64,000 nucleotides of DNA from Azospirillum oryzae (GTDB lineage Bacteria > Pseudomonadota > Alphaproteobacteria > Azospirillales > Azospirillaceae), in the NCBI RefSeq assembly GCF_900177515.1, contig NZ_FXAK01000009.1, positions 496,001 to 560,000 on the forward strand, in the 5' to 3' direction. Numbering within the stretch: the stretch's first letter is position 1; every line of letters begins with the position of its first letter. The notes under the pieces were generated by a model that was not told where the DNA came from, did no database searches, and was given only the letters and a program-made list of their open reading frames with translations. Below, in pieces: positions 42,554-50,434 of this stretch. The translations under genes and the position numbers were made by a program.

Positions 42554-43708
42554 ATGACGGACTTCGTGTTCGAAACCACGCCCAAGCTGGTGTGCGAGGC
42601 GGGGGCGGCGGCCCGGCTGGGCGCAATGGCGAAGGAGCTGGGCATCCGCCGCGCGCTGATCGTCACCGACGCCGGTCTGGTGGCGGCTGGCCTGCTGGAG
42701 CCGGTCGAGGCCGGCTTCAAGGCCGCCGGCACCGCCTGCGCCCTGTTCTCCGACGTGCTGGCCGACCCGCCGGAAGAGTCGATCGCGCTGGCGGTGCGGG
42801 CGGCGCGCGACGCCGGGGCCGACGGGGTGATCGGCTTCGGCGGCGGCAGCTCGCTCGACACCGCCAAGCTGGTCGCCCTGCTGGCCGGCACGCCGCAGGA
42901 GCTGCCGGACATCTACGGCATCGGCCTCGCCAACGGGCCGCGCCTGCCGCTGATCCAGGTGCCGACCACCGCCGGCACGGGGTCGGAGGTGACGCCGATC
43001 GCCATCGTCACCACGCCCACCAGCGAGAAGAAGGGGGTGGTTTCCAGCCTGCTCTATCCCGACCTTGCGGTGCTCGACGCCCATCTGACGCTGGGGCTAC
43101 CGCCGCGGGTTACCGCGATGACCGGCATCGACGCGATGGTCCACGCCATCGAGGCCTACACCACCCGCCACAAGAAGAACCCGCTGTCCGACAGCCTCGC
43201 GCTGCGGGCGCTGGGCCTTCTGGCCGGCAACATCCGCGCCGTCATCGCGGACGGGCGCGACGTCGCCGCCCGTGCGGCGATGCTCCAGGGCTCGCTGCTC
43301 GCCGGCATCGCCTTCGCCAACGCGCCGGTCGGGGCGGTCCACGCCCTGGCCTATCCGCTGGGCGGCCATTTCCATGTGCCGCACGGGCTGAGCAACGCGC
43401 TGATGCTCGGACCGGTGCTGGAGTTCAACCGGCCGGCCGCGGAGGGGCTTTATGCCGAACTGGTCCCGGCGGTCCTGCCCGGCCGCTCCTTCGCCACGCC
43501 GGCCGGGGCGGCCGCCGCCTTCATCGAGGCCATGCGCGATCTCGTCGCCGCCATGCCGATGGAGCAGCGGCTGGAACAGGTAGGCGTGCGGCGGGACGAT
43601 CTGCCGATGCTGGCCGCCGACGCCATGAAGGTGCAGAGGCTTCTGGTCAACAATCCGCGCGATGTCCGCTACGAGGACGCCTTGGAACTCTACGGTCAGG
43701 CATGGTGA
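42554..43708 (+). CDS. Iron-containing alcohol dehydrogenase
   Basis: A 384-aa group III ADH. 'GFGGGSSLDTAK' (residues 94-105) binds NAD; 'PTTAGTGSEVT' and 'GIDAMVHAIEAY' follow, and 'HALAYPLGGHFHVPHG' supplies metal-ligand histidines. It interconverts an alcohol and aldehyde and would feed or drain the acyl-CoA pathway as the last gene of the operon. Alternative substrates such as 4-hydroxybutyrate or maleylacetate are possible in this broad family. Confidence 0.9.
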   Translation: MTDFVFETTPKLVCEAGAAARLGAMAKELGIRRALIVTDAGLVAAGLLEPVEAGFKAAGTACALFSDVLADPPEESIALAVRAARDAGADGVIGFGGGSSLDTAKLVALLAGTPQELPDIYGIGLANGPRLPLIQVPTTAGTGSEVTPIAIVTTPTSEKKGVVSSLLYPDLAVLDAHLTLGLPPRVTAMTGIDAMVHAIEAYTTRHKKNPLSDSLALRALGLLAGNIRAVIADGRDVAARAAMLQGSLLAGIAFANAPVGAVHALAYPLGGHFHVPHGLSNALMLGPVLEFNRPAAEGLYAELVPAVLPGRSFATPAGAAAAFIEAMRDLVAAMPMEQRLEQVGVRRDDLPMLAADAMKVQRLLVNNPRDVRYEDALELYGQAW

Positions 43709-43802
43709 AGGGGCTGGGCTGATCGGGTTGTGGCGGGCGAGGGAGCCCACCGAGCATCATGGCGGCCACCGGCTTCCGCCCGACCGGCCCGTCCCGGCCT
43801 GA

Positions 43803-43852
43803 TTGTCCCGATTTCCGCGACGACGCATCCCGATTTGTCCCGATTACCGCGA
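43803..43852 (+). repeat. Tandem 18-bp direct repeats in the 373-bp gap before ohrR
   Basis: TTGTCCCGATTTCCGCGA (43803-43820) recurs as TTGTCCCGATTACCGCGA (43835-43852), one mismatch, 32 bp apart. Spaced repeats like this occur at IS21-family ends. The rest of 43709-44081 has one short open frame ending at 44045 ('IIELPGAIAGYLDGDG') that resembles the start of a SnoaL-like protein but stops after about 30 residues; I do not call it a gene. Confidence 0.5.
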
Positions 43853-44081
43853 TGCGGGTTCAGTCGTAGAGTGCCGGGAAGTCAGGTCGGGACGGATGGC
43901 ACCACATCGTCGGATGGGCTGGTGTCGTCGTCCCGGACAAGGCCGAGAAATGATGAGGGAGATTACCATGATCATCGAACTGCCCGGGGCGATTGCCGGC
44001 TATCTGGATGGCGACGGGATCGCCGAGCTGGAGATCATTCCATAATCCGGCCATGACCGGGGCCGGTGAGTGCTTTTCTCC

Positions 44082-44570
44082 TCAATGTGCGTCTGGCGAC
44101 GTCCAGCCGCCGATATGCGCGTAAACGGAATCGCGCAGCTGCGCGATCTCGCGGTTGAGCCTTGCCAATGCGGCGGGCGACTGCCCGGAGGCGTGGAGCA
44201 ACGTATCGCCCAGGCAGCCGGCCCTGGAGCGCAGAGCCGTTCCCTCGGCCGTCAGCGACACGATCACCTGCCTCTCGTTGGTCGGGTTGCGCGTGCGATG
44301 AATCAGCTCCGCAGCCTCCAGGCGTTTGAGCAGGGGCGTCAGCGTGCTGGATTCAAGGGCAAGCTGCTGGGCGATGCTCCCCACCGTCTGCCCGTCTTCC
44401 CGCCACAGGATGTTGAGGACGAGATACTGCGGATAGGTGAGGCCAAGGGCGTCCAGCAGCGGCTTGTAGGCCCGCTGGATGGCGATTCCGGCCGAGTAGA
44501 TCGCGAAGCAGAGCTGCTCCTCCAGCGGCACCGGCGGATTGTTCACATCCGGCTTGTTCACGTCCGACAT
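44082..44570 (-). CDS. ohrR: OhrR-type MarR-family regulator
   Basis: A 162-aa MarR protein. 'LEEQLCFAIYSAGIAIQRAY' (residues 16-35) carries the conserved peroxide-sensing cysteine of OhrR (Cys21 here), and 'LDALGLTYPQYLVLNILW' plus 'LESSTLTPLLKRLE' form the winged HTH. OhrR represses organic hydroperoxide resistance genes until its cysteine is oxidised. The usual ohr gene is absent nearby; instead it is divergent from an alpha/beta hydrolase and a GMC oxidoreductase, with three TATCGCGA boxes between. Start 44570 was chosen over an upstream Met that would run into the boxes. Confidence 0.87.
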   Translation of the reverse strand: MSDVNKPDVNNPPVPLEEQLCFAIYSAGIAIQRAYKPLLDALGLTYPQYLVLNILWREDGQTVGSIAQQLALESSTLTPLLKRLEAAELIHRTRNPTNERQVIVSLTAEGTALRSRAGCLGDTLLHASGQSPAALARLNREIAQLRDSVYAHIGGWTSPDAH

Positions 44571-44607
44571 GGACCGCTCCCTTCGTGGTGCATCTTCCGC
44601 TGACATA

Positions 44608-44681
44608 TATCGCGATAAATTTTCCTGGACAAGAGAGTGCCCCGACGATACAAACAAATATCGCGATAACATTTATCGCGA
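44608..44681. promoter_or_regulatory. Three TATCGCGA operator boxes for the OhrR-like regulator
   Basis: TATCGCGATA occurs at 44608-44617 and 44659-44668 (both perfect palindromes), with a half-related TTATCGCGAA overlapping 44673-44682. They lie in the 127-bp divergent region between ohrR and the hydrolase gene. The AT-rich surroundings contrast with the genes. Spacing of the perfect sites is 51 bp, about five helix turns. Confidence 0.7.
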
Positions 44682-44697
44682 ACGGATGGAGGCAAAC

Positions 44698-45492
44698 ATG
44701 AAGAACACGATTCAGGCCCTGATCCTGGCCGCTTCGGTCGCCACCCTGTCGCCGTCGGTCTCGCAGGCGCAGCAGACCGGCCAGTCCGCCGATCAGGCGG
44801 CTGTCAGGAATGTCGTCCTCGTCCATGGCGCCTTTGCCGACGGATCGGGATGGCGGAAGGTCTATGAGGACCTGACCAACCGCGGATACCGGGTCACGAT
44901 CGTCCAGAATCCGCTCACCTCCTTTGAAGACGATGTGGCGGCCACGCGGCGCGCGCTCGACAGGCAGGATGGTCCCGCCGTTCTGGTCGGCCACAGCTGG
45001 GGCGGTACCGTCATCACCGAAGCCGGTGTCCATCCCAAGGTGCGTGGACTGGTCTATGTGTCCGCCCTGTCGCCCGACGCCGGCGAGACCACGGCGCAGC
45101 AATATGACGGCTACAAGACGCCGCCCGAGTTCGTCATCGAGAAGAGCGAGGACGGTTTCGGCTTCATCAAGCCCGAGAATTTCGCCGCCGGCTTCGCCGC
45201 GGATGCGACGAAGGCCGACGTCGATTTCCTGAAGGCGTCGCAGGTCCCGATCAACATGGCGAGCTTCGGCGTGAAGCTGCAGCATGCCGCTTGGCGGAAC
45301 AAGCCCAGCTGGGCGGTGATCGCGACGGAGGACAAGGCGTTCGACCAGCGGATGCTCCAGGACATGGCGAAGCGCATCGGCGCGAAGGTCACGAACGTCC
45401 CGGCCAGCCATGCCCTCTACTTCACGCAGTCGGAGGTCGTCGCGACGGTGATCGACGAAGCGGCCCGACAGTCCGGCGCGCAGTCGCGCTAG
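44698..45492 (+). CDS. Exported alpha/beta hydrolase
   Basis: A 264-aa protein with a signal peptide (about residues 1-24, 'LSPSVSQAQQ' at the cleavage region). The hydrolase core has 'VVLVHGAFADGSGW' and the nucleophile elbow 'LVGHSWGGTV'; 'VPASHALYFTQ' supplies the His. It belongs to the EstC/salicylate-esterase-like group with HGAFADGS. Start 44698 follows GGATGGAGG. It is the first gene under the TATCGCGA boxes and likely induced by oxidised electrophiles through OhrR (inference). Confidence 0.87.
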   Translation: MKNTIQALILAASVATLSPSVSQAQQTGQSADQAAVRNVVLVHGAFADGSGWRKVYEDLTNRGYRVTIVQNPLTSFEDDVAATRRALDRQDGPAVLVGHSWGGTVITEAGVHPKVRGLVYVSALSPDAGETTAQQYDGYKTPPEFVIEKSEDGFGFIKPENFAAGFAADATKADVDFLKASQVPINMASFGVKLQHAAWRNKPSWAVIATEDKAFDQRMLQDMAKRIGAKVTNVPASHALYFTQSEVVATVIDEAARQSGAQSR

Positions 45493-45541
45493 GCACCGGC
45501 CCCGTCGGCCCATCCCCTCCGCTCATCGAAAGGTCCATGAC

Positions 45542-47155
45542 ATGAGCCATTCCATCTCCGGCGGCTCCGAGGAGTTCAACAGACGCATCCGTGACAATCA
45601 GATGCAGAGACTCTCCAACCTCAAGCCCGCCTACGACTTCATCGTCTGCGGTGCCGGCGCATCCGGATCGGTGATCGCGCGCCGGCTGGCTGAGAATGCC
45701 GACTGCTCCGTGCTTCTCATCGAAGCGGGCGGCAGCGACGAGGACGAGGCGGTGCTCAATCCGGCATTATGGCCCACGAATCTCGGCAGTCGGCGCGACT
45801 GGGGCTTCCAGGCCGAGCCGAACCCGCATCTGGACGGCCGCGCGCTTCCCATGTCCATGGGCAAGGGGCTCGGCGGCGGGTCGAGCATCAATGTCATGGT
45901 GTGGGCAAGGGGCCATCGCGCCGACTGGGATCATTTCGCGGAACAGTCCGGCGATGCCGGCTGGAGCCACGAGGCGGTTCTCGGCATCTATCGACGCATC
46001 GAGAACTGGCGGGGTGCGCCGGACCCGCAGTATCGCGGCGGCTCCGGGCCGGTATGGGTGCAGCCCGCACAGGATCCGAGCCCGATCGCCGGCGCGCTGC
46101 TCGACGCCGCCGGGTCCCTCGGCATCCCGCGCTACGACAGCCCCAATGGCAGGATGATGGAAACCGCGGGGGGCGTGGCCTATACCGACATGCTCTTGCG
46201 GGACGGGCGGCGCAACTCGCTCTACCGCGCCTATGTCCATCCGGTGGCCGACCGGCCGAACCTCACGATCCTGACCGATACGCTGGTGCGCCGCGTGCTT
46301 TTCGACGGGACGACGGCGACCGGCGTCGAGGTCGAACGGGGCGGCGGGATTCTGTCCTTCACGGCAGGCTCGGAGGTCATCCTGTCCACCGGCGCCATCA
46401 ACACGCCCAAGCTGCTCATGCTGTCGGGGATCGGCGACCGGAGCCAACTCGACCGGCACGGCATTCCGGTCGTGCGTCACCTGCCCGGCGTCGGCCGCGG
46501 CCTGCAGGATCATGTGTCGTTCGGCTGCACCTGGGAGTATCGGGAGCCGATCGCCCCACGCGCCAGCGGGAGCGAGGCGACCCTCTACTGGAAAAGCCGT
46601 CCCGACCTGGAGGCGCCGGACCTTCTGTTCTGTCAGGTCGAGTTCCCCGTTCCCAGCGAGCGCACGGCGGCGCGCGGCGTCCCTGGGCATGGGTGGACGA
46701 TGTTCGCGGGGCTGGCGCAGCCCTATAGCCGTGGCGAGGTGCGGCTGCGGTCGGCGGACCCAGCCGTGGCCCCCCTGGTCGATCCCAACATGCTGTCCGA
46801 TCCGCGGGACCTGGAGACGGCCCGCGCCTGCGTGCAGCTCTGCCGCGAGATCGGGAACGATGCGGCTTTCGCGCCCTATGTCCGGCGCGAGGCCATCCCC
46901 GGGGCGGGGTCGGCGGTCGACGATCAGTTCCTCCGCGACGCCGCGGTGACCTACTGGCACCAATGCGGGACGGCTCGGATGGGCATCGACGACATGTCGG
47001 TCGTCGACGCGTCGCTGGCGGTCCACGGCATCGACCGGCTGCGCGTCGCGGACGGATCCATCCTCCCGAGGGTGACGACGGGCAACACGCAGGCACCGTG
47101 CGCGATCGTGGGCGAGCGTGCGGCTGAATTCCTGCGGCGGCGGCACGGGGTGTAG
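45542..47155 (+). CDS. GMC-family FAD oxidoreductase (choline dehydrogenase-like)
   Basis: A 537-aa flavoprotein. FAD motif 'FIVCGAGASGSVIARRL', GMC signature 1 'GKGLGGGSSINVMVWARG', signature 2 'GAINTPKLLMLSGIG', and the catalytic His473 in 'YWHQCGTARMG' are all present. The family oxidises alcohols such as choline, glucose or medium-chain alcohols. It follows the exported hydrolase by 49 bp and should share its promoter. Substrate unknown; hydrolase then oxidase suggests an ester whose alcohol is oxidised. Confidence 0.92.
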   Translation: MSHSISGGSEEFNRRIRDNQMQRLSNLKPAYDFIVCGAGASGSVIARRLAENADCSVLLIEAGGSDEDEAVLNPALWPTNLGSRRDWGFQAEPNPHLDGRALPMSMGKGLGGGSSINVMVWARGHRADWDHFAEQSGDAGWSHEAVLGIYRRIENWRGAPDPQYRGGSGPVWVQPAQDPSPIAGALLDAAGSLGIPRYDSPNGRMMETAGGVAYTDMLLRDGRRNSLYRAYVHPVADRPNLTILTDTLVRRVLFDGTTATGVEVERGGGILSFTAGSEVILSTGAINTPKLLMLSGIGDRSQLDRHGIPVVRHLPGVGRGLQDHVSFGCTWEYREPIAPRASGSEATLYWKSRPDLEAPDLLFCQVEFPVPSERTAARGVPGHGWTMFAGLAQPYSRGEVRLRSADPAVAPLVDPNMLSDPRDLETARACVQLCREIGNDAAFAPYVRREAIPGAGSAVDDQFLRDAAVTYWHQCGTARMGIDDMSVVDASLAVHGIDRLRVADGSILPRVTTGNTQAPCAIVGERAAEFLRRRHGV

Positions 47156-47194
47156 GCGCCTTTCATCAAACCCCCGGCTATACCCTGACGGCGC

Positions 47195-47470
47195 CTATCC
47201 CAGCAGCCGTTCGAACAGATCATCGCACCCATCTGACCGCCCTTGAGCATCAGCTCCAGACCGTCGACCGCCGGTTCGTCCGCATGGGTACGGCTGACGG
47301 TGACGCCCGCTGCCAGCGTGCAGCGGTAGGACAGCCCCCAGCAGCCGAGAGCCCGCACCGCGAAGCTGGAGGTGTCGCCGCGGGCGATGCCGACCCGGCG
47401 CAGCGGCACTGTGCGCAGCACCGCCGCGACGAATGCCGCCGTGGCCGCTCGACCGAGCCGTCACGGCCGG
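47195..47470 (-). pseudogene. Fragment of a four-carbon acid sugar kinase (DUF1537 family) C-terminus
   Basis: The minus strand encodes 'VPLRRVGIARGDTSSFAVRA', 'WGLSYRCTLAAGV' and 'DGLELMLKGGQMG', which match the nucleotide-binding C-terminal domain of OtnK/DtnK-like kinases. After 'GGQMG' a frameshift is needed to reach 'DLFERLLG' and the stop at 47195. No N-terminal part is present upstream. It fills most of the 366-bp gap between the GMC and acetyltransferase genes. Confidence 0.6.
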
Positions 47471-47521
47471 TCTCGGCCGATCCCGACGCCGGGGCGGTCC
47501 ACGCAAAGTCAGGAATTAAGC

Positions 47522-48211
47522 ATGTTCACCTTGAGAGCGGCGACAGATCAAGATCTGCCTAGATGCTTTATGATTTGGCGAAGTGCCGTCTTGGCCAACC
47601 ACGAATTCCTTTCAGATGAAGCTTTTCGGGAGATCGGCAGCTTCGTCGAGAAGTCGTACGTGCCTTCTGCCTATTTGCTGGTTGCAGTCGATGCGGAAGA
47701 CGTGCCCCATGGCTTTCTGGGCGCTACTCGGAACCATGTGGATGCGTTGTTTGTGCACGCCGAGAGTCACGTCAGGGGTGTCGGCAACCTGCTTCTGCTG
47801 GCATTCCATGATAGCCGGGAAGAAGTGACGGTCGACGTCAACGCGCAGAACCTGTCCGATCGGGGCTTCTACGAGCACTTGGGTTTCAAGGCCGATGGAC
47901 GATCCGATGGTGACGGCGAGGGGCGACCTCACCCTCTGCTTCATATGTATTGGAGACGGCTATGCCCGCACCATTCGTCAGCGTTTCGGAACGGCTTTAC
48001 TCGAAGGTGTGTCGTCCCTGCGGCCGGTGCGCATTCCAGGCCAGCGGTTCAATACGGGCTGTCCCGCCTATCCCGTCTCCAGAACCCGTCCGCGATCCGC
48101 TTCCCGTCGCTTTCCCGCAGAATGTCGAACCAGCGGACGCGCCGGTCCGTCCCGTCGTCGTTGCCGCAGCGGCGGACGATCACGCGGTCGCCGGGGTTGA
48201 TGTTGCCATAA
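47522..48211 (+). CDS. GNAT acetyltransferase with abnormal C-terminal read-through
   Basis: The first ~140 of 229 residues are a GNAT domain resembling YjaB: 'MFTLRAATDQDLPRCFMIW', 'HVRGVGNLLLLAF' (acetyl-CoA loop region, without a clean QxxGxG/A) and 'NAQNLSDRGFYEHLGFKADG'. After 'HMYWRR' the frame continues for ~90 low-complexity Arg/Ser/Pro residues and overlaps the opposite-strand Pnap_2097 gene by 163 bp. The normal stop seems to have been lost at the junction with the Nit1C cluster. May be nonfunctional. Confidence 0.68.
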   Translation: MFTLRAATDQDLPRCFMIWRSAVLANHEFLSDEAFREIGSFVEKSYVPSAYLLVAVDAEDVPHGFLGATRNHVDALFVHAESHVRGVGNLLLLAFHDSREEVTVDVNAQNLSDRGFYEHLGFKADGRSDGDGEGRPHPLLHMYWRRLCPHHSSAFRNGFTRRCVVPAAGAHSRPAVQYGLSRLSRLQNPSAIRFPSLSRRMSNQRTRRSVPSSLPQRRTITRSPGLMLP

Positions 48212-48972
48212 TAGAACAGCTCCCGGCCGGTGGTGACCCAACCCGCCCCGGCCGTTCGCTCCAGCGCCCAGTCCGCCCGGTCCATGATGGCCAGGAAACT
48301 GGCGAAATAGAGGAAGCCCGCACCGTTGAAGTCTACGGTCGGACAGGGATCGACCACGACCTCCCCATCGGGGTGGCGCCGGTCACGGCGGAAGGTCCGA
48401 TGCTCCTCCCAATCGTTCCGCCGGAAACGCTGGCATAGTGAAGCGAAGGGCGCGTCGGCGGTCGGGACGGGGGCGAAGCGCGGCGCCGGGTGTGGAGATG
48501 CACGCAGCACGCTCAGGTTGTCACCCTCCGTCGCCCGTTTCAGGAAAATCGATTGCAGCGTGACGGTTCCGACGGGCGTGCCATTCGCATGGATGGTCTG
48601 GACGCTCAGATACTGCGTACGCGAGATCCGGGCGATGCTGCCGGAGATCTCGAGCCGGTCATGTTCCCCCACATGGTGGAGGCGGGCGCCGGACAGGGAG
48701 AAACCGGTGAAGGTGGCGTAGAGCGTCGCACCCTCGCTGTCCCGGAAGTCGGGCGACCGCTGCCTGAACAGCTCCGCCAGCATCAGCCAATGGCGGTGCC
48801 CGCACTCCTTCGCCAGCCAGAGTTCCGACAGCCCGTTCAGGGCAAGCTGCGGCATGCCCACCGTGACCGCTCCGGCGATGTCCAGGCAGGGGGCGGACGG
48901 CAGGGACTCCGCCGGCATGGAGCCGGTGGGGATGGAGCGGCTGAGGGCGACTGCCATGGATGTGTTTCCCAT
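48049..48972 (-). CDS. Pnap_2097-family protein (LnmK-like), Nit1C cluster
   Basis: A 307-aa protein with 'VGMPQLALNGLSELWLAKEC' (residues about 38-57), the hallmark of the Pnap_2097/LnmK-like group of double-hotdog proteins. LnmK itself is an acyltransferase/decarboxylase of polyketide synthesis; the function of the Pnap_2097 branch is unknown. It is the last gene of the minus-strand Nit1C set, 5 bp after the MSMEG_0570-family gene, and is an accessory member not found in every Nit1C cluster (recalled). Confidence 0.8.
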   Translation of the reverse strand: MGNTSMAVALSRSIPTGSMPAESLPSAPCLDIAGAVTVGMPQLALNGLSELWLAKECGHRHWLMLAELFRQRSPDFRDSEGATLYATFTGFSLSGARLHHVGEHDRLEISGSIARISRTQYLSVQTIHANGTPVGTVTLQSIFLKRATEGDNLSVLRASPHPAPRFAPVPTADAPFASLCQRFRRNDWEEHRTFRRDRRHPDGEVVVDPCPTVDFNGAGFLYFASFLAIMDRADWALERTAGAGWVTTGRELFYYGNINPGDRVIVRRCGNDDGTDRRVRWFDILRESDGKRIADGFWRRDRRDSPY

Positions 48973-48977
48973 TCCGG

Positions 48978-49262
48978 TCAGGTGAAGGCGACGACGGTCA
49001 CAGTCGCGTCCGGATCGTCGGTGAAGCGCGCGGCGGCGGCGTCGATGGCCGCGATCTGGCGCGAGGCACGTGAACAGGGGAAGCCGAACTTCGCCGCCAC
49101 GCGGTCGCTGGCGATGGTCAAGGCGCCGCGGCTGATGCGGACGAAGTCGGCGAGGCCATAGACCGCCCCTTCCTCCAGAAGTTCGCGGATCACCAGGGAG
49201 GGCGAATAGCAGTCCGTCACGGTTCCGTCGGGCCAGCGCACGCGGAAGATCATTTCAGGCAT
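48978..49262 (-). CDS. MSMEG_0570-family nitrogen starvation response protein
   Basis: A 94-aa protein beginning 'MPEMIFRVRWPDGTVTDCYS', with 'VIRELLEEGAVYGLADFVRI' following; both segments are typical of the MSMEG_0570 family. Small, soluble, function unknown, found almost only in Nit1C-type clusters. Start 49262 lies inside the end of the glycosyltransferase gene (13-bp overlap). An open frame continues upstream but has no family similarity. Confidence 0.83.
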   Translation of the reverse strand: MPEMIFRVRWPDGTVTDCYSPSLVIRELLEEGAVYGLADFVRISRGALTIASDRVAAKFGFPCSRASRQIAAIDAAAARFTDDPDATVTVVAFT

Positions 49263-50434
49263 GGGACAAGGCTCCTCGCTGTGGACGGGAATCGGGTGTA
49301 TTCGGCGACATGGCGTGCGGCGCAGCTCTCCCAGCCGAAGCCGGCGGCCCTCGCCAAGCCGGCGGCACGCAACGCCTCCGCCCGTCGCGGCTCCAGCACC
49401 GCGCGCATCGCCCGCGCGATGGAGCCGCTGTCGAGCGGATCGACCCATTCGGCGTCCCCGGGTTCAAGATGCTCGGTGAAGGGGGCGATGGCCGGCACGA
49501 TGGCCGGGGTGCCGCAGGCCATCGCCTCCACCACCGCCAGCCCGAACCCTTCGCGCAGCGACGGGAAGACCAGCGCATCGGCCAGCCGGTAGAGCGCCGG
49601 CATCGCCGCATCGGGAAGGGGTCCGGTGCGGATCACCGTCCCTCCGGGTCCGGTGGTGATTGAGCCGGCGGCGATCCGCGCCTCGAACGCCAACATTTCG
49701 GGGCTGTGATCGAGCAGGGAGGCGCCCCCGGCGACGACCAGTTGCGCGTCCGGGAGGTCGCGCCGGAGCGCGAGGAAGGCGTCGAGAAGCCTGACGCTGT
49801 TCTTGCGCGCCTCGACCCCGCCGACCGACAGGAAGACTGGGCCTCCGGTCAGGCCGAGACGCCCACGCCAGTCCGCATCCGCCGCCGTGGAAGCCGGGGT
49901 GAAGCGGTGGCGATCGACGCCGTTGCCGACGATGGCGGCGTCGATGCCATGGTCTTGCGCCAGGACATCCCGCCACAGGCGGCTGACGCACAGAACCCGG
50001 TCGGCAGAGCGGATCGCCCGCATCTGCAAGGCCTCTATGGCCGGGTCGCCGAAAACGTCGATGTGGTGGACGGTGTAGAGATAGCCGCCGATCCGCCCGC
50101 GGTCGCGCAGATCGGCAAGGGCGTTGCCGCTGATGCCGTCCTGGGCGTGGTAAAGGTCGAACCGCGGGACTCCGGGCCGGCTGAAGAAGGCGACATAGTT
50201 GGCGACCCGGGCCTCCACTAGGGACCGCAGCCCGGCCTCCCGCGGCACCGGCCGGGCCGGCACGCCGACCGTTCCGCAGCGGGTCGTCCGGAAGAAGCCG
50301 CGACCGGCCGGATCGGGCGCATGCACCACCGCATGGTGGCCAAGCGCGGTCAGCGCCTCCGCCAGTTCCAGGGCATGGACCACGCCGCCGCGCGGGTTGG
50401 TGGAATGGGCGAGGATGGCGACCGACAGCGTCAT
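49250..50434 (-). CDS. MSMEG_0565-family glycosyltransferase (GT4-like)
   Basis: A 394-aa GT-B fold enzyme. 'AHSTNPRGGVVHALELAEAL' (residues about 8-27) is the donor-independent N-terminal loop; 'VGNGVDRHRF', 'SVGGVEARKN' and 'FPSLREGFGLAVVEAMACGTP' (the EX7E motif, key part 'EGFGLAVVEAMA') define family 4. Start 50434 overlaps the AIR-synthase-like gene. It probably glycosylates the cluster's unknown metabolite; acceptor not known. Confidence 0.87.
   Translation of the reverse strand: MTLSVAILAHSTNPRGGVVHALELAEALTALGHHAVVHAPDPAGRGFFRTTRCGTVGVPARPVPREAGLRSLVEARVANYVAFFSRPGVPRFDLYHAQDGISGNALADLRDRGRIGGYLYTVHHIDVFGDPAIEALQMRAIRSADRVLCVSRLWRDVLAQDHGIDAAIVGNGVDRHRFTPASTAADADWRGRLGLTGGPVFLSVGGVEARKNSVRLLDAFLALRRDLPDAQLVVAGGASLLDHSPEMLAFEARIAAGSITTGPGGTVIRTGPLPDAAMPALYRLADALVFPSLREGFGLAVVEAMACGTPAIVPAIAPFTEHLEPGDAEWVDPLDSGSIARAMRAVLEPRRAEALRAAGLARAAGFGWESCAARHVAEYTRFPSTARSLVPCLK

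Noticed and set aside
43950..44045. Short ORF resembling the first residues of a SnoaL/NTF2-like protein
   Set aside because: Stops after about 30 residues; similarity is too short to support a gene or pseudogene.
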